Part shown: in pieces, positions 1-8,350 of the stretch | How positions within the stretch are numbered: the stretch's first letter is position 1 | How the letters are laid out: each line of letters begins with the position of its first letter | From: Minisyncoccota bacterium | GTDB taxonomy: Bacteria > Patescibacteriota > Minisyncoccia > UBA6257 > HR35 | Length of the DNA stretch: 20,308 bases | Assembly (NCBI GenBank): GCA_938048445.1 | Contig: CALIVE010000028.1 | Span: forward strand, 1-20,308 | Reading direction: 5' to 3' | Translations under genes and position numbers: made by a program | The notes under the pieces: model-generated | Database searches by the model: none | Told to the model about the DNA's origin: nothing | Seen by the model: only the letters and a program-made list of their open reading frames with translations

Positions 1-246
1 AGGCGTTGGGTCTAATTTTGCAATCTCAAGAACTCGGCTTTTGATTCTTTTTTTAAGAACTTCAGGTCCAATTCTTTTTTGAACATCTGGTGGTATGTTT
101 TTTAAATACAGTGGCAAAATGTGTTTTTCAATATTAGCATCTGTTAATTCAAACGCTAATTTCCGATAAGATAATATTTCAAATAAAAGACTTCTTACGC
201 TTCTTTTAATAATGTTCTCTAAATATAATTTCCGATAATCTTTCAT
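1..246 (-). CDS. Hypothetical protein, 3' end beyond the left edge
   Basis: An open frame begins with ATG at 246 and runs without a stop to base 1, giving 82 residues that start MKDYRKLYLENIIKRS. It is mostly charged and helical, with two similar YRKL motifs near residues 4-7 and 27-30 and a conserved-looking segment (LKNIPPDVQKRIGPEVLKKR). I do not recognise the family. It follows the ATP-grasp gene after 88 bases of AT-rich sequence and has no clear Shine-Dalgarno sequence. Its place at the end of the head operon suggests another morphogenesis gene, but the sequence does not show this. Codon use matches the neighbouring genes, and the frame lacks stops throughout, so it is probably real. 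Confidence 0.7.
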   Translation of the reverse strand, partial: MKDYRKLYLENIIKRSVRSLLFEILSYRKLAFELTDANIEKHILPLYLKNIPPDVQKRIGPEVLKKRIKSRVLEIAKLDPTP

Positions 247-334
247 AGTTGTTTATCATTTTTTAATTATTTTTAATAAAACTAACATTTACTAACAATT
301 AGAATATTTTATATAATTTATTTTAATTTTCAAA

Positions 335-1582
335 TTAAATTTTTATACCATACTTCTCAAATTCTTTTAATCTTTCCTCAACCATTGGATAAATATCTCC
401 TTTCACATCTGTCCCTCTTGTTCCAGGAATACATTTATCATAATCCTCTTTTAATTTGTCAGCAACCTCTTTTAAATCTCTTCCAGAATTAATTATTGAT
501 AAAATCAAACTATCAGGGGGAGCAGCATAAGGCTTGTCATCAATCATAACCGCTCTTCTGAATGCTACTCTATCCCTCAATTCTTCTGGTATGTTCAAAG
601 GCATCCAGAGATTTGTCCCAATCATTGCATCAGAATAAATATTAACAAGACCAAAATAAATTTTATCACTTATGTTCGGAACTATACACTCACCTGTCGC
701 TATGCTAATTATAAACTCTGTATAATCAGGTATAACTAATGCGTGCTGAACTGATAAAGGATAAGAGTGTCTAATACAAGGGTCTGAAATATATATCTCC
801 TCACCATCCCAAAAACCTTCAAAATTAATCGGCCCTCTGTGATTCACACTCCTTAAATAATCTATGAACTTTGGATTTGTTAACATATCCCTAAAAGGAA
901 TCCATTCTTCAAGTCTCAAATACCTTCCAAAATTATTTGCTTTAATCTCAAAAGCATTACAAACTATTGGACAAAAATTCTCACCATCAAACCACGCATC
1001 AACACCAACTTCAACAGCATCCTTTATCTCTTCCTCTAATAAAAAAGGTATCTCTTCAATCAATGGCCCTATTATGCCTGCTAACTTATCTAAAAACGCC
1101 TGGGCATCATCTACACTTGTCACTTTTGATGTTTCTAAATCTCCTCTAAAAGAATTCAATTTTAAATAATAACTCTTTCCTCTATTCTCTTCTAAAAACT
1201 CTTCAAGCTCCTCCCTTCCTTTTAAAACAATTCCTTTTGTTGTCTTTATTCCTAAACTATTGAGTATCTCTTTGCCTTTCATCCTATCTAACTCCAAAAC
1301 CTCAGCTGGTGAACCACCATAAACAAAATAATTGTTTTTTCTTAAAAAATCTGCTGTCCATCCATAACCAATGTCTGTGAAAACAATATAATCAACTTCA
1401 TCCAAAACAGAAAAGAAATCCATCACTTTCTTAAAACCAAAACCAATCCCAGGTAAATAATCAATGTATGTCGGAAAAGCTCTCTGCCAAGGAATATAAT
1501 AATAAACCTCATTCCCATCCTCTAATAACCTCAATGCGTGCTGAATTCCTATCCCTAAATCAATAACAAGAAACTTAAACAT
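335..1582 (-). CDS. ATP-grasp-like ligase (PurD-like fold)
   Basis: This 415-aa protein looks like an ATP-grasp carboxylate-amine ligase. Such enzymes activate a carboxylate as an acyl phosphate with ATP and join it to an amine. Residues 1-95 resemble the pre-ATP-grasp domain. A short basic motif follows (LELDRMKGKEIL, 96-107). Then come a candidate ATP-binding lysine (YYLKLNSFRGD, K141), the adenine-binding hinge (LLEEEI, 181-186), the family-typical EVGVDAWFDG (191-200), and metal-ligand-like NFEGF (253-257) and SDP (266-268). The resemblance is closest to phosphoribosylamine-glycine ligase, but the C-terminal part differs and there are no purine genes nearby, so the substrate is unknown. 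Its ATG overlaps the stop of the 498-aa gene (TAATG), so translation is coupled to a head-operon gene. By eye its GC content is higher than that of the right third. Confidence 0.68.
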   Translation of the reverse strand: MFKFLVIDLGIGIQHALRLLEDGNEVYYYIPWQRAFPTYIDYLPGIGFGFKKVMDFFSVLDEVDYIVFTDIGYGWTADFLRKNNYFVYGGSPAEVLELDRMKGKEILNSLGIKTTKGIVLKGREELEEFLEENRGKSYYLKLNSFRGDLETSKVTSVDDAQAFLDKLAGIIGPLIEEIPFLLEEEIKDAVEVGVDAWFDGENFCPIVCNAFEIKANNFGRYLRLEEWIPFRDMLTNPKFIDYLRSVNHRGPINFEGFWDGEEIYISDPCIRHSYPLSVQHALVIPDYTEFIISIATGECIVPNISDKIYFGLVNIYSDAMIGTNLWMPLNIPEELRDRVAFRRAVMIDDKPYAAPPDSLILSIINSGRDLKEVADKLKEDYDKCIPGTRGTDVKGDIYPMVEERLKEFEKYGIKI

Positions 1583-3078
1583 TATCTTTTCAATTTTTTA
1601 TCAAAATTTTTTTTAATTTTCTCTTCTTCTTCAAGATATCTTTTTTCAAGATTTTTTAAATCAGTTTCAAATTTATAACCAAAAAATTTATCAATACCAT
1701 CAGAATCAAGTGGATAACTTCTACCAAAAACATCAAAAATATAAGGCAAAACTTCAATTCTTTTATCATCAATAACTTCAACCCTTATTATACCACACTT
1801 TTCAGGCATATTTGAACCAAGCCTTTTTAAATGAATAATCCAATCAACTCTACCAGAAGAAGGCTTTTTTGAATAATCTTCTGTTTCAACCGAAGATAAA
1901 CTAACACTTTTTATATAAACTGGTAAATTTTTAAAAATTTCAAACAAAGGTTCAGAAGCAAGTTTTAATAAAGGTATTAAATCCCTTCTTAAAGCTAAAT
2001 TCGTTTGATATAACCTTGCAATAAATGATTCTCTTGATAAAGGTCCTGGTATCTTTTCTATTGTGTATTTTTGAATAATATCTTCTAATTGTTTAGCTAT
2101 TGCCCTTAATCTATCAATATTTCCTGTTTTTATTGCATTATCAAGTTGCCTTTTTAAATCTTCAATTTTTGACAAATCTATTGGCGTAAATTTTTTTGTT
2201 AAATCTATGGCGTGGGGTGGCGTGGGTGTCATAGGTGGCGTTTCTTCTGGTATCTCTGGTGTTATGGTTCTTGGCGAAATAGGTGAAGGACCTAAACCAT
2301 AAGTTGGTGGAGGTGTCGGTGAAGGTGGAGGTGTCGGCGGAGGCGTAGTCGTTGGCATACCAGGTGGTCCTGTATAATATTGCGATATTTTAATTTTGTT
2401 TTCTTTCTTTATAAGTCTAAATCCTTTGCCATCACCAAAGCCTATTCCAAATTTATTAAAACAACTTTCGCACATATAAGCTGATGTTTTTAATATTGTT
2501 TCGCCTTTATAATAAGCAATTTTATTACAAAAATCGCAATTTGGATAATCATCAACATAAATTTCATCTTTTTTTGTTGCTTTCATAGATTTGCCTGTTG
2601 TCCCAACTGTTCCATCTTCATATTCTCTGACGTATCCTTTTTCAATAAGACTTTTTAAAGTCTTTTCTCCGTATTCTTTTATAACATCTTCTTTTTTTCT
2701 TGAAACACCAATCCAAGATAGGCATTCAAGTTCTATTCTTGATAAATCCTTTTCGGCAATTTTTGTTTTTTTATCAAAAATTTTTTTCAAAGAGATGATG
2801 TTAAAGTTTTCGTTTTTGTTTATAGTGAAAGGCAAATTTGTTTCTTCTTCTTTTAAGAAAATTATATCTTTTTCAATATTTTCAATTTTAGCTTTTAATG
2901 TTCCTTGTTTTGTTGGATAAATTAAGCGAAGACTTTCAAAAAACTCATTAACAATTGATTTAGATGTTTCTTCATCCAAATTAAATTCTTCTATACCTTT
3001 TTTAATTAATTCTTCTTTTGATGATAGTTTATTATGGTATAGAAAGGTATCAAAAAGGTAATTAAAGAATTCTTGCAT
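1582..3078 (-). CDS. Zinc-ribbon and proline-rich protein of the head operon
   Basis: I do not recognise this 498-aa protein as a whole. Residues 1-170 are charged and mixed helix/strand, with a possible winged-helix-like stretch around 113-155. Residues 181-206 form a four-cysteine zinc ribbon (CDFC, then CESC). A flexible linker at 237-288 is very rich in Pro and Thr. It is followed by a helical segment (300-345) and a globular domain (345-470) ending in a basic coiled tail. The layout suggests two domains joined by a tether, as in a structural or assembly protein. It lies 12 bases after the maturation protease gene, has a good Shine-Dalgarno (AAAGGAGA), and is coupled by TAATG to the ATP-grasp gene, which may act on it or with it. 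Confidence 0.75.
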   Translation of the reverse strand: MQEFFNYLFDTFLYHNKLSSKEELIKKGIEEFNLDEETSKSIVNEFFESLRLIYPTKQGTLKAKIENIEKDIIFLKEEETNLPFTINKNENFNIISLKKIFDKKTKIAEKDLSRIELECLSWIGVSRKKEDVIKEYGEKTLKSLIEKGYVREYEDGTVGTTGKSMKATKKDEIYVDDYPNCDFCNKIAYYKGETILKTSAYMCESCFNKFGIGFGDGKGFRLIKKENKIKISQYYTGPPGMPTTTPPPTPPPSPTPPPTYGLGPSPISPRTITPEIPEETPPMTPTPPHAIDLTKKFTPIDLSKIEDLKRQLDNAIKTGNIDRLRAIAKQLEDIIQKYTIEKIPGPLSRESFIARLYQTNLALRRDLIPLLKLASEPLFEIFKNLPVYIKSVSLSSVETEDYSKKPSSGRVDWIIHLKRLGSNMPEKCGIIRVEVIDDKRIEVLPYIFDVFGRSYPLDSDGIDKFFGYKFETDLKNLEKRYLEEEEKIKKNFDKKLKR

Positions 3079-3090
3079 ATTTTTCTCCTT

Positions 3091-3897
3091 TTAGGTGTTT
3101 AATTTTAAAATATCTGCGTATTTTTCAAGAAAGTTTAAAATTTTGTTATGATAAATTTCAGGGATATTAATTAACAGATTTTCAAGGTCTTCTTCAAATT
3201 TTTGGATTGAACTTAAAACAATTTCTTTAATTTTAGCATCTTTGTCGGCACCAAAACCACCAGCTTGGCCTCCTAAATAATGGGGAATAATAATTGAATC
3301 TTCAAAGAAAGTAATACCTTTACAGATTTCATAAACTAATCTTTCTTCGCCTGTTGCCAATTTAACTTTTCTCATTTTACCAGCTTTTATATGTTCACAA
3401 TATTGTTTTTCACTATAAGCAGTATTATCGCAAACAGAACAAATTGTATAAGCACAGACAGCACCCATTGAAGTGTCAGTAATTTCACCTTTAACTATTT
3501 TATCAATTAAACCAGGAAAGATTTCTTCTGCTTTTTCTTTATTAATTTCCAACAAATTCTCAACAAAATCACCACCAACAACTTGGCCTTTTACTTTAAT
3601 TGGTTCAACAAAAACAGAAGCAAGAACTTTACCAACTATTTTATCTTCTTTATGGTCTAATGAAACACGAGAATTAATAAATGTATGATAACGAATTTTC
3701 AGTTCATCAGAAGGAAAAGCATCACCATTTTGATTAGGTCCATATGTTTCTAAACTATGAACAGCTTCATTTCTTAAATAAATATTATTTTTTAAATCTA
3801 ATTCTAAACTTGTAGCGTATTTTTTGTTAAATTCTTTTAGTTGTTTATCATTTGATATTACATCTTTAATTTTTGTTGTAGCAAATTTTATAAACAT
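3091..3897 (-). CDS. Putative capsid maturation (prohead) serine protease
   Basis: This 268-aa protein carries marks of phage head maturation proteases. These enzymes cleave scaffold and capsid proteins inside the prohead. An N-terminal segment reads YGPNQNGDAFP (52-62). It is followed by SLDHKEDKIVGKV, with candidate catalytic His82, and by ITDTSMGA, with candidate catalytic Ser143, in the His/Ser order of herpesvirus-type assembly proteases. Just after the serine is a probable zinc site: C153, C156, C167 and H169 (CSVCDN, then YCEHI). Next comes FFEDSIIIPHY. The C-terminal 50 residues are helical. It sits downstream of the portal, as in many phages, and the acidic 143-aa gene just upstream could encode a substrate. 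The third catalytic residue cannot be assigned by eye. The ribosome binding site is weak. Confidence 0.72.
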   Translation of the reverse strand: MFIKFATTKIKDVISNDKQLKEFNKKYATSLELDLKNNIYLRNEAVHSLETYGPNQNGDAFPSDELKIRYHTFINSRVSLDHKEDKIVGKVLASVFVEPIKVKGQVVGGDFVENLLEINKEKAEEIFPGLIDKIVKGEITDTSMGAVCAYTICSVCDNTAYSEKQYCEHIKAGKMRKVKLATGEERLVYEICKGITFFEDSIIIPHYLGGQAGGFGADKDAKIKEIVLSSIQKFEEDLENLLINIPEIYHNKILNFLEKYADILKLNT

Positions 3898-3932
3898 AAT
3901 TCTTTAAAAAATTTTGTTTTAATAAAAACTTT

Positions 3933-4364
3933 TTAAGACTGCTCTTTTAAATCTTTAAATAACAATTCAAACACATTTTCAAATTCTTTTAAACTTTCTT
4001 CTTTTTCAATTTTTTCTGTTTTTTCTGTTTTTTCTGTTTTTTCTTCTGTTTGTTCTTCTGTTTCTTCTTCTGTTTCTTCTTCTTTAAGAAATATTTCTAA
4101 TGTTTGTTTATAGGCTTCTTCAATATCCTTTCCTGTTTTTAAAAGTTCAACAAAATAATCAAGAACAGCAACAATTGGGTCTTTTTCTTTATCTTCTATA
4201 TTTGTTTTAATCTTTTCTTCGTGAATTTTTTCTTGAATTTTAAGCTCTTCTGGTTCTTGGTTAAGTTCTATTGGTTCTTTTTCTGGCAAATGTCCTGGTG
4301 TTAATTGTGGTAAGTTTTGTGAAATTTTTTTAATAAAGTTTTTAACCTTTTCTTTTATGTTCAT
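3933..4364 (-). CDS. Acidic, repeat-containing protein; possible scaffold or core protein
   Basis: This 143-aa protein is dominated by Glu and Lys. The first 25 residues are basic (MNIKEKVKNFIKKISQ), the middle is acidic and helical, and residues about 94-121 are low-complexity Glu/Thr/Lys repeats of 3 or 4 residues. A final helix follows (LKEFENVFELLFKDLKEQS). Small, charged, helical proteins between portal and protease genes are often scaffolds or prohead core proteins cut by the protease. That role is inferred from position and composition, not from homology. The start overlaps the stop of the 40-aa gene (ATGA) and is preceded by AAAGGAAAAAGAA, a usable ribosome binding site. Confidence 0.75.
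   Translation of the reverse strand: MNIKEKVKNFIKKISQNLPQLTPGHLPEKEPIELNQEPEELKIQEKIHEEKIKTNIEDKEKDPIVAVLDYFVELLKTGKDIEEAYKQTLEIFLKEEETEEETEEQTEEKTEKTEKTEKIEKEESLKEFENVFELLFKDLKEQS
4011..4083. repeat. Short tandem repeat inside the acidic gene
   Basis: Units of 9 bases (about TTTTTCTGT on the plus strand) and then 12 bases (TTCTTCTGTTTC-like) repeat through this stretch. They encode TEK-type and TEEE-type units. The tract is prone to slippage, so its length may differ between relatives without breaking the frame. Confidence 0.8.
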
Positions 4365-4483
4365 TTCTTTTTCCTTTTTTTAATTACAAGTTTACTGCCT
4401 TTTTTAATTTTTACAGTTATCTTTTCATCTTCATCGCCTTTTATAACTTCAACAATTTTTGATTTGCCAAATTTTTTAATCAT
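4361..4483 (-). CDS. Small basic protein, 40 aa
   Basis: A short frame starts with ATG at 4483 and ends with TGA at 4361-4363. It encodes 40 residues: a start MIKKFGKSKIVEVIKGDEDE, a strand-like middle (KITVKIKKGSKLVIK) and a basic tail KKRKKK. Three things support it as a real gene. It has a good Shine-Dalgarno (TTGAGGAAA before ATG), its start overlaps the end of the 231-aa gene, and its stop overlaps the start of the acidic gene as ATGA. It also fills the only gap of about 100 bases in this part of the operon. No family is recognised. The basic charge beside an acidic neighbour might mean they bind each other or DNA, but that is speculation. Confidence 0.7.
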   Translation of the reverse strand: MIKKFGKSKIVEVIKGDEDEKITVKIKKGSKLVIKKRKKK

Positions 4484-5171
4484 TTTCCTCAATTTTATAA
4501 GTAAATTTACCTGATTTAGAGATTGAAGATAAAACATTTCTCAAATCAAAACCCCAATCTTTACAGAATTGTCTTAAATCTTCATCAAATAAATAAACTA
4601 TTTCACCATCAATATTAACAACATAATCATTACCAGCTTTTTTAATTACTATCATTCCTGTTGAGAAAAGGAATTTTTTAGGTGTTGTTAATTTGTTATT
4701 AAGAATGTATCTGCACCTTCTAACTTTATTATTAAAAGCTTCAACTATCAATTTTTTGTTTCCTTTCTCAATAAAATAATAATTATCTTTCTTTTTAATA
4801 GTTGCTTCTTTTAAAAAACTGCTAATATCATACCCTGTTGTTCTATAAATATAACTTCCAATTTCATCAATAATCATTTCTTTTTCTTTTTCATTTATTT
4901 TTGAAGCCTTTTTCTCTAATTCTAATTCAGAAGTTAAACTTGTTTCACTCGGCTCCCACATTTGACGCCATAATTTTTCATTAGAAATATCCTCTGGTTG
5001 ATACCAATCACATAAACCCATAATTATCTCTTTTGTATCCTGGTCTTCAAGATAATAATATTCTTTGCCACCTCTTATTGGGTCAAATATAATACCAATA
5101 ATTTTATACCTTTTTTTTGGAAACTCCTTTGAATAAACAATATCTCCAACTTTAGGCGCTATTACTTTCAT
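4476..5171 (-). CDS. Hypothetical head-operon protein with N-terminal beta domain
   Basis: This 231-aa protein is not recognised. Residues 1-60 look like a small beta barrel of the SH3/KOW type (PKVGDIVYSKEFPKKRYKI, then KEYYYLEDQDTKEIIMG). Residues 65-120 are helical, and 125-231 are strand-rich with a final helix. The start overlaps the end of the portal gene by 20 bases, and its end overlaps the 40-aa gene, so it is translated as part of the portal-protease block. The start chosen is the first ATG giving the intact N-terminal domain. A portal-associated or head-completion role would fit the position only. Confidence 0.75.
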   Translation of the reverse strand: MKVIAPKVGDIVYSKEFPKKRYKIIGIIFDPIRGGKEYYYLEDQDTKEIIMGLCDWYQPEDISNEKLWRQMWEPSETSLTSELELEKKASKINEKEKEMIIDEIGSYIYRTTGYDISSFLKEATIKKKDNYYFIEKGNKKLIVEAFNNKVRRCRYILNNKLTTPKKFLFSTGMIVIKKAGNDYVVNIDGEIVYLFDEDLRQFCKDWGFDLRNVLSSISKSGKFTYKIEEND

Positions 5172-6855
5172 TTTTTGTTTTGTTTTGATTATTTTTTTCT
5201 TTTGTTATTTTAAACTGCTTATTTCCTAAAATAAGACCAATAACATCAATATTTTTGTTTTTTAACAATTTCTCAGCAGTTTCAATTTTTCTTTTTATAC
5301 CACCTCTTGAAAAAAATACTAAATCTTCATCTTTTAATGTTGCTTCTTTTATTTTCATACCTTTTTTCTCAACCTGCTCTTTCAATTGCCGATAAAGTGA
5401 ATCAAAAGGCGTTCCTTCCTCCTGTTTTAATTGTTGTTCAATAACTTTTGCATCCAAACCTAAAATATCTAATAAAGCTTTCATCGGCAACCTTCCTTCT
5501 CTAACAAATGAAGCAATAAGGTCTCTAACAGCAGCATCATCAAGTAAATTAGACTTATAACGCCAATCAAATTCTGGTACTATTAAATCTTCTGCTTCTT
5601 TTGTTGTTCTAACTCTATGCTCAAGTTCAGCTTTTGTTCTTCTATAAAAACCGTGATATAAAGAAACAGGAATAAAAATTTTCTCTTTTATTAAATCCTC
5701 TAATTGCGACCTAACTTGTATATACCTCATTAATAAGGCTCTTGTCGCTATTGAAGCATTAGCATATGTAGGTCCTTCTCCGTGTGTTAAAGCTTTGTTC
5801 AAAAACATTGCTGTTAAAATACGATTTTCAACCCAATCAAATTCAGCTGCTAATTGTGGAAGCTGACCAGAAGCACCAACAACTTCTAAATTAACCGCAT
5901 AATGAGTAACCAAAGTGAACTTTGGCTGGTCTTCTGCCTCTCTTAATAATTCAGCAAAAGATTTTAATTTAGCTGCACTCGGTGGCATTTTCTCATTTCC
6001 AAGCTTCCAAATCTCTTTTGGAAAAATATGCCTATCAGCTATCGCATACTGACATTCCCTTAACTTATCCTCATATAATAAATCTTTTAAACATCTTAAA
6101 ACAATTGACGTACCTCTTGGATTATAACGAGATTGTTTCCTCATTAACGGCATTAAATTGAAATTTGAAATTAAAATTGGTCTTCCTTCTTCAATTGATT
6201 CAATAATCTCTATTGGTATATTCTCTTTTAATCTTGCAAGCTCTGGCTCTGGCCTTTTAATAAACTCTTTTATTGCATCATCTGGAATAAGATAATAAAC
6301 AAAACTTGATTCAAGTTCTTTACCAGTAACAAAAGGATGACCTTTAACCTCAACATATTCAGGCATAATTATCTCACCATCAACAAAACCACCAAAATCA
6401 TCATCCCAAACAAGATAAACAAAACACTCACCTATCAGCCAATATTCTCTTAACATATCATAAATTAAAAGAAAAGCTCCCATCGTTTCAAGCATTTCCT
6501 CAAAGAATTGATGAACTTTTTGGTCTTCTATTCCTCTTAAAGCAAATCTTGATAAAGGCATTTGAGTATGAAAATCAATCGCATTGCCAATTAATGGGTG
6601 AAAAGTATCATAATACCTAATCCATTGATATAACGTCGCTCTATCAAAAGGTATATAATAATTTACAAAACTTAAAAGCGGACTTGACCACCTTGGCCTA
6701 TAATATTCAAGACCTCTTGTTCCACCCCAATCAACATCTTTAACTGCTTTTTTTTCTATGCCTCCTACGTTTAATCTTGAAATATAAGGCACATAAGAAC
6801 CTAATTTTAAAAGTTCATAATCTCTTAAATTTCTCTCTTCTCTTTTTTCTTTCAT
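5152..6855 (-). CDS. Portal protein
   Basis: This 567-aa protein is the likely portal, the dodecameric ring at one head vertex through which DNA enters and leaves and onto which the tail docks. It has the usual portal size. Characteristic stretches include TFHPLIGNAIDFHTQMPLSRF (starting near residue 84), followed by the helical MLETMGAFLLIYDMLREYW and the strand GECFVYLVWDDDFGG. Further on are NPRGTSIVLRCLKDLLYEDKL, VENRILTAMFLNKAL and a long C-terminal helical region. Its position a few genes after the terminase and before the protease agrees with this. The Shine-Dalgarno is good (AGAGGAG, 6 bases before ATG). The last 40 residues are Lys/Asn-rich and probably disordered. Confidence 0.85.
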   Translation of the reverse strand: MKEKREERNLRDYELLKLGSYVPYISRLNVGGIEKKAVKDVDWGGTRGLEYYRPRWSSPLLSFVNYYIPFDRATLYQWIRYYDTFHPLIGNAIDFHTQMPLSRFALRGIEDQKVHQFFEEMLETMGAFLLIYDMLREYWLIGECFVYLVWDDDFGGFVDGEIIMPEYVEVKGHPFVTGKELESSFVYYLIPDDAIKEFIKRPEPELARLKENIPIEIIESIEEGRPILISNFNLMPLMRKQSRYNPRGTSIVLRCLKDLLYEDKLRECQYAIADRHIFPKEIWKLGNEKMPPSAAKLKSFAELLREAEDQPKFTLVTHYAVNLEVVGASGQLPQLAAEFDWVENRILTAMFLNKALTHGEGPTYANASIATRALLMRYIQVRSQLEDLIKEKIFIPVSLYHGFYRRTKAELEHRVRTTKEAEDLIVPEFDWRYKSNLLDDAAVRDLIASFVREGRLPMKALLDILGLDAKVIEQQLKQEEGTPFDSLYRQLKEQVEKKGMKIKEATLKDEDLVFFSRGGIKRKIETAEKLLKNKNIDVIGLILGNKQFKITKEKNNQNKTKNESNSA

Positions 6856-6869
6856 TTTTTACTCCTCTT

Positions 6870-7154
6870 TTAAGCTAAAAGAATATTATTACTTTCTGCC
6901 CATTCATAAAGATTATTTAAAAAATTATTGTTAAAATCATCAATTGTTTCAATTTCATCCGTATTACTAAATATAAAATCTAATTCAATCATTGAAATTT
7001 CACCACAATTTTCAATTATTTCATCTTTGTATTTATAAATTTCTTCTCTAATCAAATCAATTGTTTTAGAAATAGGTATTTCTGAAATAATATACTTTTT
7101 AATGTTTTTTATTATAATAGAAGGCTTTTTCTCACGATAAACTCTCTCAAACAT
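6870..7154 (-). CDS. Hypothetical protein, 94 aa
   Basis: A small helical protein rich in Ile, Glu and Asn, with a basic N-terminus (FERVYREKKPSIIIKNIKKY) and an acidic rest. No motif is recognised. It lies between the C2H2/acidic protein and the portal, starts 3 bases after the preceding stop without a Shine-Dalgarno, and so probably depends on coupled translation. The downstream gap to the portal is only 14 bases. Confidence 0.7.
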   Translation of the reverse strand: MFERVYREKKPSIIIKNIKKYIISEIPISKTIDLIREEIYKYKDEIIENCGEISMIELDFIFSNTDEIETIDDFNNNFLNNLYEWAESNNILLA

Positions 7155-7157
7155 TTA

Positions 7158-8210
7158 CTAACTTAATGATTGTTTCAATAATGAAATAAAATTCTTTTTT
7201 AACCAATCTTCATCAAAATCAATTTTTGAAGAAATTTTCTTTATTGCTGAAACATATTTATTTTTCTTTTGCATTGTACCAAGAATTTTAATAACCACTG
7301 GATATTCACAAATTACTTCTTTTATAAGACTACTAATTTTAAGCATCAATTCAGGTTTTATTCTTGCTTTCTCTATTAATCTTTTAACAATTGCCTGAGC
7401 TACTTCAGGTTCAAGCAATATATCTTTTAAATATTCTTCAAAAATATCTTTTTCTTCTGGTTCGGGCGGAGGAACTGGCCTTTTAATATGTCTGAATTCA
7501 GGTTCTTCTAATTCTCTTTCATCTTTAATTTCTTCTTCTTCTTTTAATTCTTCTTCTTCTCTTAATTCTTCTTCTGCTTTTGTTGGTGGAACTTCTTCTT
7601 TTTCTATTTCCTCTTTAGCAATTTCTGGCTCATCCTGAGCAACCTTTTCTATCCAATATCCTTCTTTACCAAGAATTGTTTCTTCATCTACTATTTTATA
7701 ATTTTTTCCATCAATCACAACAATTGAACCAAGTTTATAATCTCTTCCAATCTCATCTTTTTCAATAAATAAAACATCATCATCATAATCTGAATCAATT
7801 GGAATTGATGCTCTTGTTTTTTTAATCAAAGCATAATTACCAGGTGAAATTTCAACAATTTCATAAAATCTTTTTTGGTCAGGTGGTAGACTATCATACT
7901 TTCTTTTAACTTCTTCAAATGTATCAGCTTTTTTAACATACCTACTTTGATAAATCTTGTCCGCTTGATAAATCGCTTCTCTTTCATTTAATCCGTGCTC
8001 CAAAGTAAAATGACCAATAATCATTGCTTGATTTAAATTAATATCCTTACCACAAATTGAACATTTCACTTTTTCAGATTCAATAGCATAATTCCTTAAA
8101 TCACTTGCTCTTTTTATATAAGCACCTGTATTAAAATTTCTTTTTGAAAAAAATTCTTCTAAATTTTCTAAAATGTTTTTATCTTCTGGTCTTTCACTAA
8201 TATAAGGCAT
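7158..8210 (-). CDS. C2H2 zinc finger protein with acidic linker
   Basis: This 350-aa protein has an N-terminal C2H2-type finger: CSICG (C50, C53), then 13 residues, then H67-x4-H72 (HFTLEH). Residues 130-190 look like small beta domains (YEIVEISPGNYALIKK, SIVVIDGKNYKIVDEE). Residues 193-240 are extremely acidic (many EEE and EEL runs), followed by a proline patch (RPVPPPEPEE). The C-terminal 90 residues are helical. I do not know the family. The layout suggests a protein that contacts DNA or another protein through the finger and is tethered by a flexible acidic arm, perhaps a scaffold- or portal-associated factor. Hairpin 1 lies in its leader. The start has a weak ribosome binding site. Confidence 0.75.
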   Translation of the reverse strand: MPYISERPEDKNILENLEEFFSKRNFNTGAYIKRASDLRNYAIESEKVKCSICGKDINLNQAMIIGHFTLEHGLNEREAIYQADKIYQSRYVKKADTFEEVKRKYDSLPPDQKRFYEIVEISPGNYALIKKTRASIPIDSDYDDDVLFIEKDEIGRDYKLGSIVVIDGKNYKIVDEETILGKEGYWIEKVAQDEPEIAKEEIEKEEVPPTKAEEELREEEELKEEEEIKDERELEEPEFRHIKRPVPPPEPEEKDIFEEYLKDILLEPEVAQAIVKRLIEKARIKPELMLKISSLIKEVICEYPVVIKILGTMQKKNKYVSAIKKISSKIDFDEDWLKKNFISLLKQSLS

Positions 8211-8278
8211 AAACTTTTTCTTTTATTTTTGTTTTTAAAATGTTTTTTAATCTAATTATCACAGGTATCATTTTATAA

Positions 8279-8350
8279 GTGGCGGGTGGAAAATAAATAA
8301 ACTAAAAAGGAGGTTTTTATGCCTATCTTTATTCTAAAACCACCCGCCAC
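8279..8350. promoter_or_regulatory. Long-loop GC-rich inverted repeat 1
   Basis: The perfect 11-bp arms GTGGCGGGTGG (8279-8289) and CCACCCGCCAC (8340-8350) enclose a 50-base AT-rich loop. The element fills the gap between the 382-aa gene (stop at 8361) and the 350-aa gene (start at 8210). In the operon RNA the loop carries CCUCCUUUUUAGUUU, the complement of a strong ribosome binding site. On the plus strand the same bases form AAGGAGG followed by ATG. The loop is long for an intrinsic terminator and no U-run follows the right arm. It could be a leader structure, a processing site or a small RNA. Confidence 0.6.

Noticed and set aside
864-1169. Open frames of 60-114 codons on the plus strand (for example 864-1169, 2591-2920, 3473-3688, 16312-16656)
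   Set aside because: They lie opposite well-supported minus-strand genes, have Ser/Phe/Leu-rich composition typical of reversed AT-rich coding sequence, and lack ribosome binding sites.
8279-8350. Hairpins as ordinary intrinsic terminators
   Set aside because: The loops are 37-50 bases and the right arm is not followed by a U-run on the minus-strand RNA; termination is not excluded, but it is not the usual form.
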